A stretch of 64,000 bases of DNA from Isoetes taiwanensis (lineage: Eukaryota; Streptophyta; Lycopodiopsida; Isoetales; Isoetaceae), in the NCBI GenBank assembly GCA_021234155.1, contig JAJEKV010000110.1:3006338-3070337 (forward strand), read 5' to 3'. The position numbers and the translations under genes are program-made. Below the pieces are notes generated by a model, which made no database searches, was not told the DNA's origin, and saw only the letters and a list, made by a program, of their open reading frames with translations. Shown here one piece after another: positions 10,055-20,689 of this stretch. The first letter of the stretch is position 1, and each line of letters opens with the position of its first letter.

Positions 10055-11250
10055 CTAAGATAAATGACCGATAGTTAATCGGCTTCTTTCAAACTCCCTG
10101 GCTACAGCTTTATCAGCAGCTTTATCAGCTTTCCCATGAGAACTGTCAGATGTTTCTGCAATAGTATGCATTAACACTTTTCCTTTGTCTTCCTTGCTCT
10201 TGAGAACTTCAATTTCAGTTTGAGGATTGTCTGTAGGTGTCTGCCTTTTTGGGCAAAAAGCTTTGAAGTGAGGTCCACCACATATGTAACAACCTCTTCC
10301 GGTGCATTTGCCTGTTCCTGAGTTGTACGTTGTTCTGTACCCCTACTCCTGTTATTCGAGTCTCTACGATCGTCGTTGAATCTAACTCTTTTTTCTCCGT
10401 TATTGTTCGCCTTATCAGTGTCGCGCTTGCCATTATTTTCCCGGGGGTAACTTCCCATATGTCATATTTTGCTCCCTTGGGATTAAACTTTCTTTATGCA
10501 GCCTCGGCTTTCCGTACCGCTTCATCCAATGTTTGGGGCTCAATGAGCCTAAGTTCTGCGTAGAGCTCGTCCCTTAACCCAGACATAAATTTCCTGGTTA
10601 ACTCCTTGTCATTGAGACCTTCCATTTGAACCGACAGGTGGTTAAATTTACTTGCGTACTGATAAACAGATTCTCGTTCCCCTTGTGTAAATATATCCCA
10701 TTCTCTTCGTAGATCTACATAGTAACTTGCAGGTAAGTTATGGCTTTCAAAGGCTCTTTTGAATTCCTGCCATGTCTTAATCACCGGGGCCATTCTCTTC
10801 CTTCCCTGCCACCAAATACGGGCTACATCAGTAAGATACTTGTCCATTGCCTGCAGTTTCTGCAACTCAGTGGCTCCAACTCGTTCAAAAAAACTTTCCC
10901 ATGTAGCTAAGAATCCCATAACTGTAGGGGAACTGAGAAAGTCGGCATGCCCTCCACTTTCTGGAGCCATTTAATCCTGGCAGAAGCATTAGCTGGATTA
11001 GGAGAATTTGGCGGGGAATTTGTAGGCGGCGGTAGATTAACGGGTGGAGGTTGGTTTGGAAGTGGAGGCTGGGAGTTGCTAGGTAAGAATCCATAAAGCA
11101 GAGCTATTTGCTCCAGCTTTGTTTGATAATCTTGCTCAGATGTAGGCGATGGTAGAGAGCGATTTGATTAGCAATTTGCTTGGCTATAAAATCCGCAGTT
11201 CTTAACGCCTGCTGGTACTGTTGAACAGAGATATTAAAGCGGTTGGCCAT
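10055..11250 (-). pseudogene. gag: Retrotransposon Gag with zinc knuckle, frameshifted
   Basis: The frame starts at an ATG at 11250 (MANRFNISVQQYQQALRTAD), shifts into a proline-rich linker, and continues through a Retrotrans_gag core (about 10930-10494) with the hallmarks ARIWWQGRK, FKRAFESHNLP, SVYQYASKFNHLS and LRDELYAEL. A zinc knuckle CYICGGPHFKAFC (CX2CX3HX4C, 10253-10291) follows, then a Ser/Lys-rich tail ending at a stop at 10055. Gag forms the virus-like particle that packages element RNA in the cytoplasm. The spacing CX2CX3HX4C is common in plant gypsy Gag proteins. At least two frameshifts interrupt the chain. In an otherwise young element these are either recent mutations or sequence errors. 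Confidence 0.85.
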
Positions 11251-11270
11251 TGCACGGGATATAGAATCTA

Positions 11271-11283
11271 GGCTCTGATACCA
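11271..11283 (-). promoter_or_regulatory. Primer binding site, tRNA-iMet type
   Basis: On the minus strand, TGGTATCAGAGCC lies two bases inside the upstream LTR (LTR edge at 11286). This is the standard plant initiator tRNA-Met complement and fixes the transcription orientation as minus. Confidence 0.93.
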
Positions 11284-11285
11284 CT

Positions 11286-12014
11286 TGATACAATTGAAGA
11301 AACTACAGTGATATTACAATCAATACTGAAGCAATGAGTGATCAAAAGAAAGCAAGATTCTATTATTCAGAAATACACAAACGGCTTAGAGCCGGAACAA
11401 CTTGATAAGAGCTCCCTTATCCATCCAACCGGGCTCAAGCATGCACAGGAAATCGTTATCCTGCCACCAACAAGGATCTTCACTCCTAACAGCAGCAAGG
11501 TGGTGCTGGCAAGGGCTGTGGCTGGGATGGCAGTAGTCTAGAGCAGGACCAAAGGCGGATAGCAGGGCTAAGTCGGAAGCTTTAGGAATAACAGAGCTTA
11601 ACAAGGCTGGATCGATTGATTGAACGCTAGCTTTCTCGCTTATTTATACAGATTAAAAGGCCTGCTTCCGGATTGCCTTTCTTACTGCTGATAATAGCTT
11701 CTTAGAAAAAAGAATAAAGGGAATCAAACAAAGGGAAAATCATCTGGAATAGCTTGGGTGCTCCCTTTTTCGGTTGAAAATAGATAAAGGCTGACAGATA
11801 GAGGCAAATCGGCTTAAAATAGGAGAGATTCGGCGTTGCTTCAGCAGATCCGACAGAACTGGTTAATCTGTGACGATTTTGTTCCAACAATTCGTCATCC
11901 CATTATCAGCCATATTATTACTTTAGGCAAATATATTTTCCCTAAAGGTTTCCATGCGCCCTTGCCATTAAATCCATGCTGGCTTGAACCACTCCCCCGA
12001 GCCGCTCTGTATCA
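11286..12014 (-). repeat. LTR, 5' copy in element orientation
   Basis: The 729-bp partner of 8907-9635 has the same TGATAC/GTATCA termini. It drives minus-strand transcription toward the Gag frame. Confidence 0.92.
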
Positions 12015-12142
12015 CATGACAAGAAGATAATTTCAGCAAAGATCAATTATCCATCATCGTCCTCATTTCATTAATTGTCATTTTCTCGAAGACGCGCTTT
12101 GTTGGTTGATGAGAAGATATGCCTAAACTTTTTGCTTGATTT

Positions 12143-14011
12143 CTATATTCCAATGGCCTCTTCGAAACCAAAGTCTTCAAGAATCTCCATGCTTGGAGCT
12201 TCAATAGAAATTCGCATTAGAGCATCAGTTGCCCATGTTTTCAGCCTGTTTCTATACTTGTCTTTGATGTGATTCATTTGACTAAACCCTCTTTTACATA
12301 TTGCTGTACTTGAACATTGAACCATCGCAATAGCTGCTAACTTTGCCACCCGGGGGTTTCACCTACTATAAAGGGGATACGCCACCTGCGTTAATGGGGT
12401 CAGCAAAAAACCCTCCGTATACGCCTTGTCCAACCTTCTAAATGCCCCTTCCCATATACATATTACACTGGATTCCCTCCAGAAAACCCCCTAGCCGAGT
12501 CCCTATCCGTTTGTATACATACGGTTTAGGGTAAAAAAAACCCACCCCTTTCACTCACATGGTATATACGCCTTAAACTATATGACATCCCCGGGCTTTG
12601 CCAATTCAACATACTTATCCTCCCTCAACAGTTTTTCAGAAAAGATAATTGTCCAAGTATCTAAGAAGTATTTCCCCTTCCATTCTGTACTTGCTTGTAT
12701 CTTGAATTTTCGAACTGATCTGAAGTTATCTTGTGAGACAATGCTACTGAATGTAACTCCTCCAACAACTTGAGGCTGCCCATAAAATTGCATCAGTTTG
12801 TTGACCTCTTGCTAACCGAAATCTTTGATTTATTTTACGCTTTTTGGCATGTGGGCAGGTGATAAAATAATGAAGCAAGATAAAATTTCATGCTCCCAGA
12901 ACCTCTCGTCCAAAGCTTCCAATACTTGATTAGAAAAAGCCTTCTGAAATTCTATTGTCTCTATTAGATCATCACCTTCAATACTCCTTATCAATTCGAT
13001 ACTTCTAAACATGTCTCCCTTCACTGCCCCTCTAAGCACATCAAGGTATCCATTAGGGAAGCCATATTCAGGAAGTATGGGATATCCTTTGCTATCAGTT
13101 AGAAATCCATTCAAATCTAGTGCTGTAACTTCATTTAAAAAGTAAAGTTTAATCTGCTCCTTTATATTGCTTACAAGACTACCAAGTTACATCAATCCAA
13201 TCACGTTGAAAATCCAAACTCAGAGTGGTCAAATGCTTTAGAATATCAGCCAAAAAATGGAGTATATACACAACTTTAAACTCCCTTAGTTCACTATACA
13301 TACTTGCATAACTTTCTTTGAACAATAACATCACAGGCTCAAATGACTCACATAATTATGAACTGCATTATGCCTACTTAGCCATACTAATTTGAGAAAT
13401 ACCTTCGAGTCGAAGTGTGGAGTATGCAAGATCTTCTTGAAGCTCTACCAAATGTTGACGTCTTTGGCTGCTATTTGAAAAGTAAGTGGCGGCCCCATTG
13501 ATCAGCTTATCGATTTTGTCACAAATGGATTTACAACTAGCATGTGTGCTGATTGAACTGACACATAAATTTGTTCTATGTGCCACGCAATGGATGGAAG
13601 TCATAAAGGGGTTCACCTCCTTCAATCTAGTTGATACTCCTGTTCTACAATCAATCATTACAGAAGCACCGTCTGATCCAAAGCCAAGCATTTTGTTTAA
13701 ATCCAGCTTGCCATCTTCCTTGAGCCTATTGATAAGAGCATTTGTAATGGTTTTTGCATCCGCTTTCTGCAAGCTTAATATGCCTAAAAAAGATTTTTTG
13801 GACTCAAAGTACTCGCATATAGAATGAGCTGTTGTGTGACACTAACATCAGTTGACTCATCCACCATTATGCCAAACCAAGGGCTTTTTCTAACATTCTC
13901 AAAGGTTTTCTGCTTTAAAGATTTAGAGATGCACTTCATTATATCACTGCAAGCTTTATCATCATTGTACCATAGTGGGACATCCACTCCACAAACTCGA
14001 AGAAGATGCAA
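12143..14011 (-). pseudogene. hAT-family transposase pseudogene (DUF4371/ZNF862-like)
   Basis: On the minus strand, the N-terminal part (14011-13784) has SPWFGIMVDESTDVSVTQQL, the DUF4371 segment carrying the first catalytic Asp. Next (13772-13374) comes MLGFGSDGASVM with the second Asp, and NPFMTSIHCVAHRTNL with the CxxH of the RNase-H-like fold. After degraded sequence, 13114-12830 and 12793-12578 carry more of the body. The hAT C-terminal dimerisation region follows: CKRGFSQMNHIKDKYRNRL, then DALMRISIEAP. Between YVELAK and LAAIAMVQ the frame is interrupted by a 247-bp insertion. Stops and frameshifts elsewhere make it non-functional. hAT transposases cut and paste DNA in the nucleus and create 8-bp target duplications. 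Confidence 0.88.
12349..12595. mobile_element. 247-bp hAT-type MITE inside the hAT transposase
   Basis: The insert is flanked by an exact 8-bp duplication, CTTTGCCA (12341-12348 and 12596-12603). Its ends are inverted repeats CCCGGGG...CCCCGGG. It has no coding capacity. The 8-bp duplication and short terminal repeats are those of a non-autonomous hAT element. Leaving out the insert and one duplicate joins the transposase frame at YVELAK-LAAIAMV without a shift, which confirms the boundaries. Confidence 0.9.
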
Positions 14012-14019
14012 TACACTAT

Positions 14020-14330
14020 AACCCCAACATTTAGTCCACGGCTGAAAACAATAGTAAAAAAAAAAATACGGATTGTTTTTTTGAAGATTTAAAAAAAACC
14101 TACACGTAGTTATAGGGAGGTGTGGTTTTTTAAGGATATATTGTAGTTTTTCTTAGAGAGCCGTAGCTTTTGTTTTTAAGAATATGTGGTTTCTTTAGGA
14201 GGTGTAGTTTCTATTCTATTCTATTTAAGGATGTGTTGTTTTCTCAGGCGGTATGGTTTTTTGAAGGGATGTCTTTTTTTTAAGGTGTTGTTTTTGGTGT
14301 GGTTTTTTATGGTTTTGTAAGAATCCATGT
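14020..14330. other. T/G-rich degenerate repeat tract
   Basis: The plus strand is rich in GGTGTGGTTTTTT and AAGGATATGTTG-like motifs repeated imperfectly every 40-60 bp. No coding signal is seen. It separates the hAT pseudogene from the minisatellite. Confidence 0.5.
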
Positions 14331-14576
14331 ATGACCAAGTTGTCCACATGCCATTACTGCCACAAAATTGCGGCATAAAAGAACTGTATACATGCTTGAC
14401 AGACTCATTAGCATTTGACTTCATACATGTGTGTGCTGTGTGTGAGCTTGTAGAGCGTGAACTTGAAGATAGCCATCACTTGACAATTTGTAGAAGACAC
14501 ATTAATGCGAAGAAGCAAAGGTAGACACTGGTTTGACATCATATAGGCATTTCTTGAAGGACTCAAACATGCCACA

Positions 14577-16100
14577 CCCACTGTAACATGCCACGTGGGC
14601 TCCAACATGCCAAGGTGGCTCAAACATGTCACGTGGGCTTCAATATGCCACCTGGGCTCCAACATGCCAAGGTGGCTCAAACATGCCACATGAGCTCCAA
14701 CATGCCACCTAAACTCCAACATGCCAAGGTGGCTCAAACATGCCACGTGGGCTCCAACATGCCAAGGTGTTTCAAACATGTCACCTAGGCCCCAACATGC
14801 CACCTAGGCTCAAACATGCCAAGGTAGCTCAAACATGCCATGCGGGCTCCAACATGCCACCTAGGCTCCAACAAGCCACGGTGGCTCACAACATATGCCA
14901 CCTAGGTTCCAACATGCCAAGGTGGCTCAAATGTGCCACATAGGCTCCAACATGCCACCTAGGCTCAAACATGACAAGGTGGTTCAAACATGCCAAGCAA
15001 CATGCCACCTAGGCTTAAACATGCCAAGGTGGCTCAAACATGCCATGCGGCTCCAAGGCCACCTAGGCTTCAACATGCCAAGGTGGCTCAAACATGGCAC
15101 CTGAACTCCAATATGCCATCTAGGCTCCAGTATGCCAAGGTGGCTCAAACATGCCACCTCGGCTCTAACATGACACCTAGGCGCAAACATGCCAAGGTGG
15201 CTCAAACATGCCACGAGGGCTCCAACATGCCACCTAGGCTCAAACTTGCCAAGGTGGCTCAAACATGCCACGTGGGCTCCAACATGCCATCTAGACTCAA
15301 ACATGCCAAGGTGGCTCAAACATGCGACCTAGGCTCCAGCATGCCAAGGTGGCTCAAACATGCCACGTGAGCTCCAACATGCCAAGGTGGCTCAAGCATG
15401 CCATGCGGGCTCCAACATGCCACCTAGGCTCCATCATGCCAAGGTGGCTCAAACATGCCACCTAAGCTCCAACATCCACCTAGGCTCAAACATGCCAAGG
15501 TGGCTCAAGCATGCCATGGTGGCTCGCAGGCTGCAACATGCCACCTAGGCTCCAACATGCCACCTAGGCTCCAACATGCCAAGGTGGCTCTAACATGCCA
15601 CGTGGGCTCCAACATGCCAAGGTGGCTCAAACATGCCACCTAGGCTCCAACATGCCACGTGGGCTTCAACATGCCACCTAGGATCAAACATGCCAAGGTG
15701 GCTCAAACATGCCACCTAGGCTCAAACATGCCAAGGTGGTTCAAACATGCCACGCATGCTCCAGCATGCCACCTAGGCTGCAACATGCCACCTAGGCTCG
15801 AACATGCCAAGGTGGCTCAAACATGCTACCTAGGCTCAAACATGCCAAGGTGCCTCAAACATGCCATGGTGGCTCGCAGGCTCCAACATGCCACCTAGAT
15901 TGCAACATGCCACCTAGGCTCCAAGATGCCCAAGTGGCGCAAACATGCCAAGGTGGCTCCAACATGCCACGTGGGCTCCAACATGCCAAGGTGGCTCAAA
16001 CATGCCACCTAGGCTCCAACATGCCACGTGGGCTCCAACATGCCACCGAGGCACAAAGATGACAAGGTGGCTCAAACATGCCACATAGTCTCCAACATGC
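14577..16100. repeat. 19-bp minisatellite, roughly 80 units
   Basis: The array alternates two unit types: A, AACATGCCAAGGTGGCTC plus one base, and B, AACATGCCACCTAGGCTC plus one base, with a CACGTGGG variant of B. Because 19 is 1 modulo 3, three units (57 bp) form a 19-residue periodic peptide, and long stretches are open on both strands (for example 14990-15370, +). The GCCACCT of B units is the exact reverse complement of AGGTGGC in A units, so neighbouring units can pair. No gene is recognised within it. Confidence 0.95.
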
Positions 16101-16110
16101 TCTCTTAGCA

Positions 16111-16611
16111 AAGGTCACAAAAAGAAGAGAATCTAAGCAGTATATTTGGGTGGAACTACTGGGGAAACAAGGTAAAATTTATGTGGCGGGATGCTACTTC
16201 CCACCTCTACAAAAGCCTACATACCAGAAATATGAATTGGACATGGAGGACCCGTTTCAACAACTGGAGCTAGATAGCCTTGAACTAATGGAGTCAGGGA
16301 AAAGAGTATTAGTGGGTGACTTTAACGATAGAACTGCTGAGAAACAGGCCCCCTTAGTGAGCAACAATGGTGATCCAGTTTGGATAGATCAGATGGATGA
16401 ATATGAGCTAGAATTGGCAGGATGGGACCGGGCAACCTCAGATAAAGACAAATGGCCTACTGCAATGGGAAATCATCTGTTAAGTATGTATAGTGGACTC
16501 AATTTATTAATTTATAATGGCATAAGGAGATTTCCAGGCACCCATCATTGCACTTGCAAAGGTAAGACTTGCGTGTTATACTTGTCCACTTGGAATAAAC
16601 TGGAAGATTGA
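16111..16611 (+). pseudogene. LINE-type endonuclease (EEP fold) fragment
   Basis: The frame reads IWVELLGKQGKIYVAGCYFP, then VLVGDFNDRTAEKQAP with the conserved GDFN(D/A)R motif, and later NGIRRFPGTHHCTCKGKTCV. The order YxP...GDFNxR...NG...FPxTxxxxxGxS is typical of the exonuclease-endonuclease-phosphatase domain of LINE retrotransposons, which nicks target DNA. The N-terminal strand and the final SxxDH motif are missing, and no reverse transcriptase follows, so this is an isolated piece. Its 5' edge abuts the minisatellite directly. A cellular EEP protein fragment is an alternative. Confidence 0.6.
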
Positions 16612-17770
16612 AATGACTTTATATTTGGAACCATATGCATATATAGCTCTGATGTGCACATGTGCATATCATGAAGCTTCTGACTTGGGTTGCAGGCTTA
16701 GGACCTACTTTTGACTTGGTTTTTCCAAATTGATGGAATGCGCTTCTGCCAGCGCAAGATGTAATTTGGGAACTTGAGAGCAAGCAACTACGTGAGGTCA
16801 GTTGCATTTGTTTGTGTAAAATACTTTTACTAAGATGTTACATAGATGTAAGTGCCCCAGGATGCAATGCCCAACCATTCCTGATGCAATGGGGAAACGT
16901 TTCCTTGCCTGCAAGAAGGATTGCTCCTTACCTGTTGATGTAATATCTCACAAAGATATTTAATCAGTCAAATATGATAACTCAATATGAGCAACATACT
17001 TTTAGAACAAGACGTATATTACAAAAACTATCCCTCCCTTTTTTTTTGTAGACAAGATATTTAGATTAAATCAAACAAAGAGAAAAGTACACAATAGGCC
17101 TCAGACCTTATTATAGTGGCTCCAAAATAGGCCATATAGGAAGTTTTAATAGCAATGGTCACGAGATCAGAAGAATTAAATACATATCTCATAAGGGCTT
17201 CTGATGGACCAGGTAGAAATCTAGCTCACTTCCACCAGACTTGAGTCTAAGAACATCTATGTCTTTTCCAAGTGAAAATGATAAGACACCACTATAGTTC
17301 TGAAGTAAAGACCATTTGAAGCTTCTCCACCGAATAATGCAAGTAAGTGAAGGGATCAAGGGAAGTAACTATCTATATCACGTTGTAAAGGTACTTTTCT
17401 TAAAATTATGCCTACTTTATACAATCTTTAAAGCCAGTAATTTCCTTCCAGATTTGGAGGAGCGGCGCCCCCAAGATTCTCTGTCCCCACTATTCTAGCG
17501 ATTTTGCTTGCAAGTGGGCATATTCAAGAAGCTTCTTCTTGTGGCGTCAAATTAGGGTTTCTTTTAATTAAGCTATGTTCCCTGGGTCCATTCCGCAGGT
17601 TCTTACATACAAACTTTGGTTCTTGACTCCATTTCCCAGATAAATATGTAGCATAATAACATGGGGTTTTCTTTGTGTTTTTGTACGCTTTTCACTAAGG
17701 TTTTCCTATGATTTCGTGATGTATTCAAATGGATGTACTAATGCGTACATCTAGAGTGCACCATTTCTGA
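16612..17770. other. Intergenic sequence
   Basis: No gene or repeat is recognised. Open frames are short and without motifs. Confidence 0.5.
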
Positions 17771-17972
17771 GCCATTGATTTTAGCCCTTTTTTTTTCAAT
17801 GGTCAACAACCAATGGCTCACAACAAAAACCCCTTTTTTTGTGCGTGTGGTGCATAATGGCCACGTGAAGGGCCATTGATTTTAGCCTTTTTTTTCAATG
17901 GTAAACAACCAATGGCTCACAACAAAAGCCCTCTTTTTGTGTGTGTGGTGCATAATGGGCACATGAAGGGCT
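17771..17972. repeat. Tandem duplication, 101-bp unit, two copies
   Basis: GCCATTGATTTTAGCC starts copies at 17771 and 17872. Each copy contains CCATTGA...TCAATGG and ACCAATGG, allowing a short hairpin, followed by CACAACAAAA and a GTGTGTGGTGCATAATGG segment. Copies differ by a few bases. Confidence 0.85.
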
Positions 17973-19227
17973 TGAAGGGCGCATATAATGCAGTTTCCCC
18001 GCCGGCAACACATTTCTTATCATAACGTTTGATCCAGAGCTCTGTTTAAGATGATTTTTATTGCGTTAGAAAGCTCTCTCCGAGATATTTTTGATAGTGT
18101 ATGATATGGATATGTTTAAGTTATGTATGCTAAAACAGCAATTTTTCGGCCGGGTTTGGTAGGCTTTCACATCCTACCAGCTGATTAATACAGGATTGCG
18201 CTATTGGATATTGTTTTATGGCTCATTCCGAATGAAGCTTGCAAAAAATTACCATGCATTTTTTTTTTTAGATTTTGAGGCGGTTATTAAGCAAATTCCA
18301 AGGCTTCTAGATCCTTGTGCTAACAAGCGAGAAAAAGTTTCCCACTTTGGTTTCTCACCACAAGAATCCATGGAGGCCAAAGGTCAGCTGTTAAATTCAG
18401 GTTGAAAAATGTTTGTGTATGGGTGTTGCAAACTTTATAACTTTCAGAATAATGGGATCAATCTGCTCTATCTTTATGGTAACTTTTACTTATGTTCTAT
18501 TTGTTTTATTGTGATCAAATTCAAAAGCTACAGGTGATGAAAGCCTCAAATGAATTCTAGTTTTTTTCTGGTTTGAATTCTAAATTTTTTGTCACATCGG
18601 GGTGGCGTCTCTAAGGCCCAGAAGGGGCCAAAATTTTTTTCTTGCAACACAAACCATTAACATCCAATATATAAAAATTAAATCCCCCAACACATAACAA
18701 CCAACACATAACAACCATTGACATTAACAACCAACACATAACTACCATTGACATTAATTAACACAACCATTGGGTCCAACACATTTAAATTAAAATCCCC
18801 CTTAAACCCCTTTTGGTTTGGGTGCGTATTCACACGGGGGGTGACGTAGGGCAGCGAGAGCCATCATAATTGTATTTTGCACGTACGAAATCAACACCAT
18901 ATAGTATTCCGCTTGAAATCTTATAGTATTTTGCGAATCTTGTTATACAGTATAGCAAATTTTGTACTTGCATACCCCACAAACGAGGAACTTTATGTAC
19001 GGTGTAAATTAAGGAATCTGGTTACATAATCTCGGGCATAATGTTTGCAGGATTTGCACTGGATTTGCTTGCATCGGAGAAAGAAGGCAAACATATTGCA
19101 CTTAGAGATCATTTAGCTGTGGCTACAACCTAAGGCTCCAATTTTAAGCCCTATTCAGCAGCAAAAGCTTGAGTATTTTTTCTAAAACTCTTTAGGGCCT
19201 CTGTGAAAAGAGACGACGGAACTCTGT
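17973..19227. other. Intergenic sequence with short AACACATAACAACC repeats
   Basis: At about 18650-18790 short direct repeats of AACACATAACAACCATTGAC occur. The rest shows no coding or RNA signal that I recognise. Confidence 0.5.
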
Positions 19228-19380
19228 ATGGCTTTAGAGGAGGCTAAGCTGTTAAATTTTTCCTTCAATTTTTCATCGTTGTATTGTATCAATCCTGAAA
19301 TCTGTGGTAAGTTCGACTCCATAGCCATGGGAGACCGTCGAGAGACGTATGTTCATGTTGCTGTAGGCCAAATACCTTTA

Positions 19381-19540
19381 TATTTTATAAAATGCTTTTG
19401 TGGGATTTTACGGGCAGTAATGTCCTCGGCGGCGCCACCAAACGAGGTGGCGAGTGAGCGGCGGAGTCTCTCTCTCTCCTGTCGGTGACGCCAGGCATTG
19501 CAGCCCGTAAGATCCCATAAAAGCATTTTATATAATATGT
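19381..19540. mobile_element. Foldback/MITE-like element, about 160 bp
   Basis: The left arm ATAAAATGCTTTTGTGGGAT continues with TTTACGGGC. The right arm is its near-exact inverted complement (CCCGTAAGATCCCATAAAAG, then CATTTTAT), about 30 bp matched with two or three differences. The GC-rich loop holds a CT microsatellite. No clear target duplication could be fixed, so family assignment is open. Confidence 0.65.
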
Positions 19541-20685
19541 AAAACTGACAAACTTGGTTATAATATATAAAATCTATATAACTTTATTTAGCATAGATGA
19601 ACGACTGAGATGCATGGGGCAGATTAACGGCCAAGATCGTGATCTCCGCCCTCACATCCTATTGGCCCAAAGTTTTTCGAACATTTGAAGGGATTTTTTC
19701 TAATCGGTATTGGCGCCTTCCGATGCCTTTGGTGCCTTTCGCTTCCTTTGCCGCCAAGGCAGCCTCCCTGTTCCGATCATATTGCAACCTTGATTTCTAG
19801 CCCTTTCTTCCAGCGATTCTAATCCCTCTTCTTCCAGCGATTCTCTGTTCTATTGAGTTCCTCGATTCTATTTGTATAACTCTGTTCAAATCCCTCTTCT
19901 TCCAGCGATTTCTTCTGTTCTATTGAGTTCCTCTGTTCTATTTGTATAACTCTGTGCAAATATGCGAAATGCTTGATCTTCAGAACGGATTTGCCTTTTC
20001 CCCAGTAAAAATCTTGGCTTCTAAGATTATTCCATAACGCATGGCTCTTCATGTGCTATCTTTGCAAAAGCTGAGCGTCCAGACTGCAGCTACATTTCGG
20101 TAAAAGTTTTGAAAGTTTGCTTGAGGATATGGGTTGTCTATTTATCTTTAGCTCCATATACAACATCAAGATCTTCTTCTCAGCATAATATTGGTTTTGC
20201 AGGTTGTTCCAATGCAGGTTTAAGCAGCTTAGCGAGGTTGGAATCGCTTTCGTTGTAGCATAGTTGAGGGCCTGAGGGGGATTCTCCAAATAATCTCCAA
20301 CACCCAAACGAATTTTCTGTTTTTCCGGTTTTTATTTATCTTTTTTGCTTTATTTTTCTAACCCGAGTTTGTTTTTATTTTGTTACAGGTATTGTATCTT
20401 GTTGAATCTTTTAAAGAAGACATCCCAACTATATAACAGATAAACGTGTTGGCAGTGCCACCGCATCTCAGATAGCCCTTCCCTGGTATCAGATTATCTC
20501 TTTCTGTTATATATATTAATAAGCTAATTTGATAACATGCATCCTTGATGAGAATGAGACTGTCATGGTACATATCCTTCCAACGAATCTTTGAGTGAGA
20601 CATGTCATTAAATATATAAAAAATGTATCATGAGCTTTTGTTCATATGCTTTAGCAAGTATCAGATATATCACAACAAGAGAATG
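19541..20685. other. Intergenic sequence, 68-71-bp direct duplication
   Basis: Copies at 19823-19890 and 19891-19961 share CCCTCTTCTTCCAGCGATT and TGTTCTATTGAGTTCCTC. The pyrimidine-rich composition and the promoter-like upstream region could be the 5' leader of a gene, but no downstream reading frame was found. Confidence 0.45.
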
Positions 20686-20689
20686 GTCA

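Larger units (their letters stand above)
8907..12014 (-). mobile_element. Complete gag-only LTR retrotransposon (TR-GAG type)
   Basis: Two direct repeats of 729 bp each (8907-9635 and 11286-12014) begin TGATAC and end GTATCA and differ by few bases. A 5-bp target duplication, CATGA, flanks the element at 8902-8906 and 12015-12019. Read on the minus strand, the sequence next to the upstream LTR holds a tRNA-iMet primer site, and a purine-rich tract (complement of AGTCCTTCCCTTCTTTC) precedes the downstream LTR. The 1650-bp interior codes only for a Gag with a zinc knuckle. No protease, reverse transcriptase, RNase H or integrase is present. The element is therefore non-autonomous and would need enzymes from a related Ty3/gypsy element. 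Near-identical LTRs and an intact target duplication argue for a recent insertion. Confidence 0.93.

Noticed and set aside
14990-15370. Repeat protein gene encoded by the minisatellite
   Set aside because: The open frames exist because the unit lacks stops. They move between frames, have no conserved start, and are also open on the opposite strand. Kept only as a finding to test.
14577-16100. CRISPR array
   Set aside because: The units are contiguous 19-bp tandem repeats without unique spacers, in a plant nuclear context.
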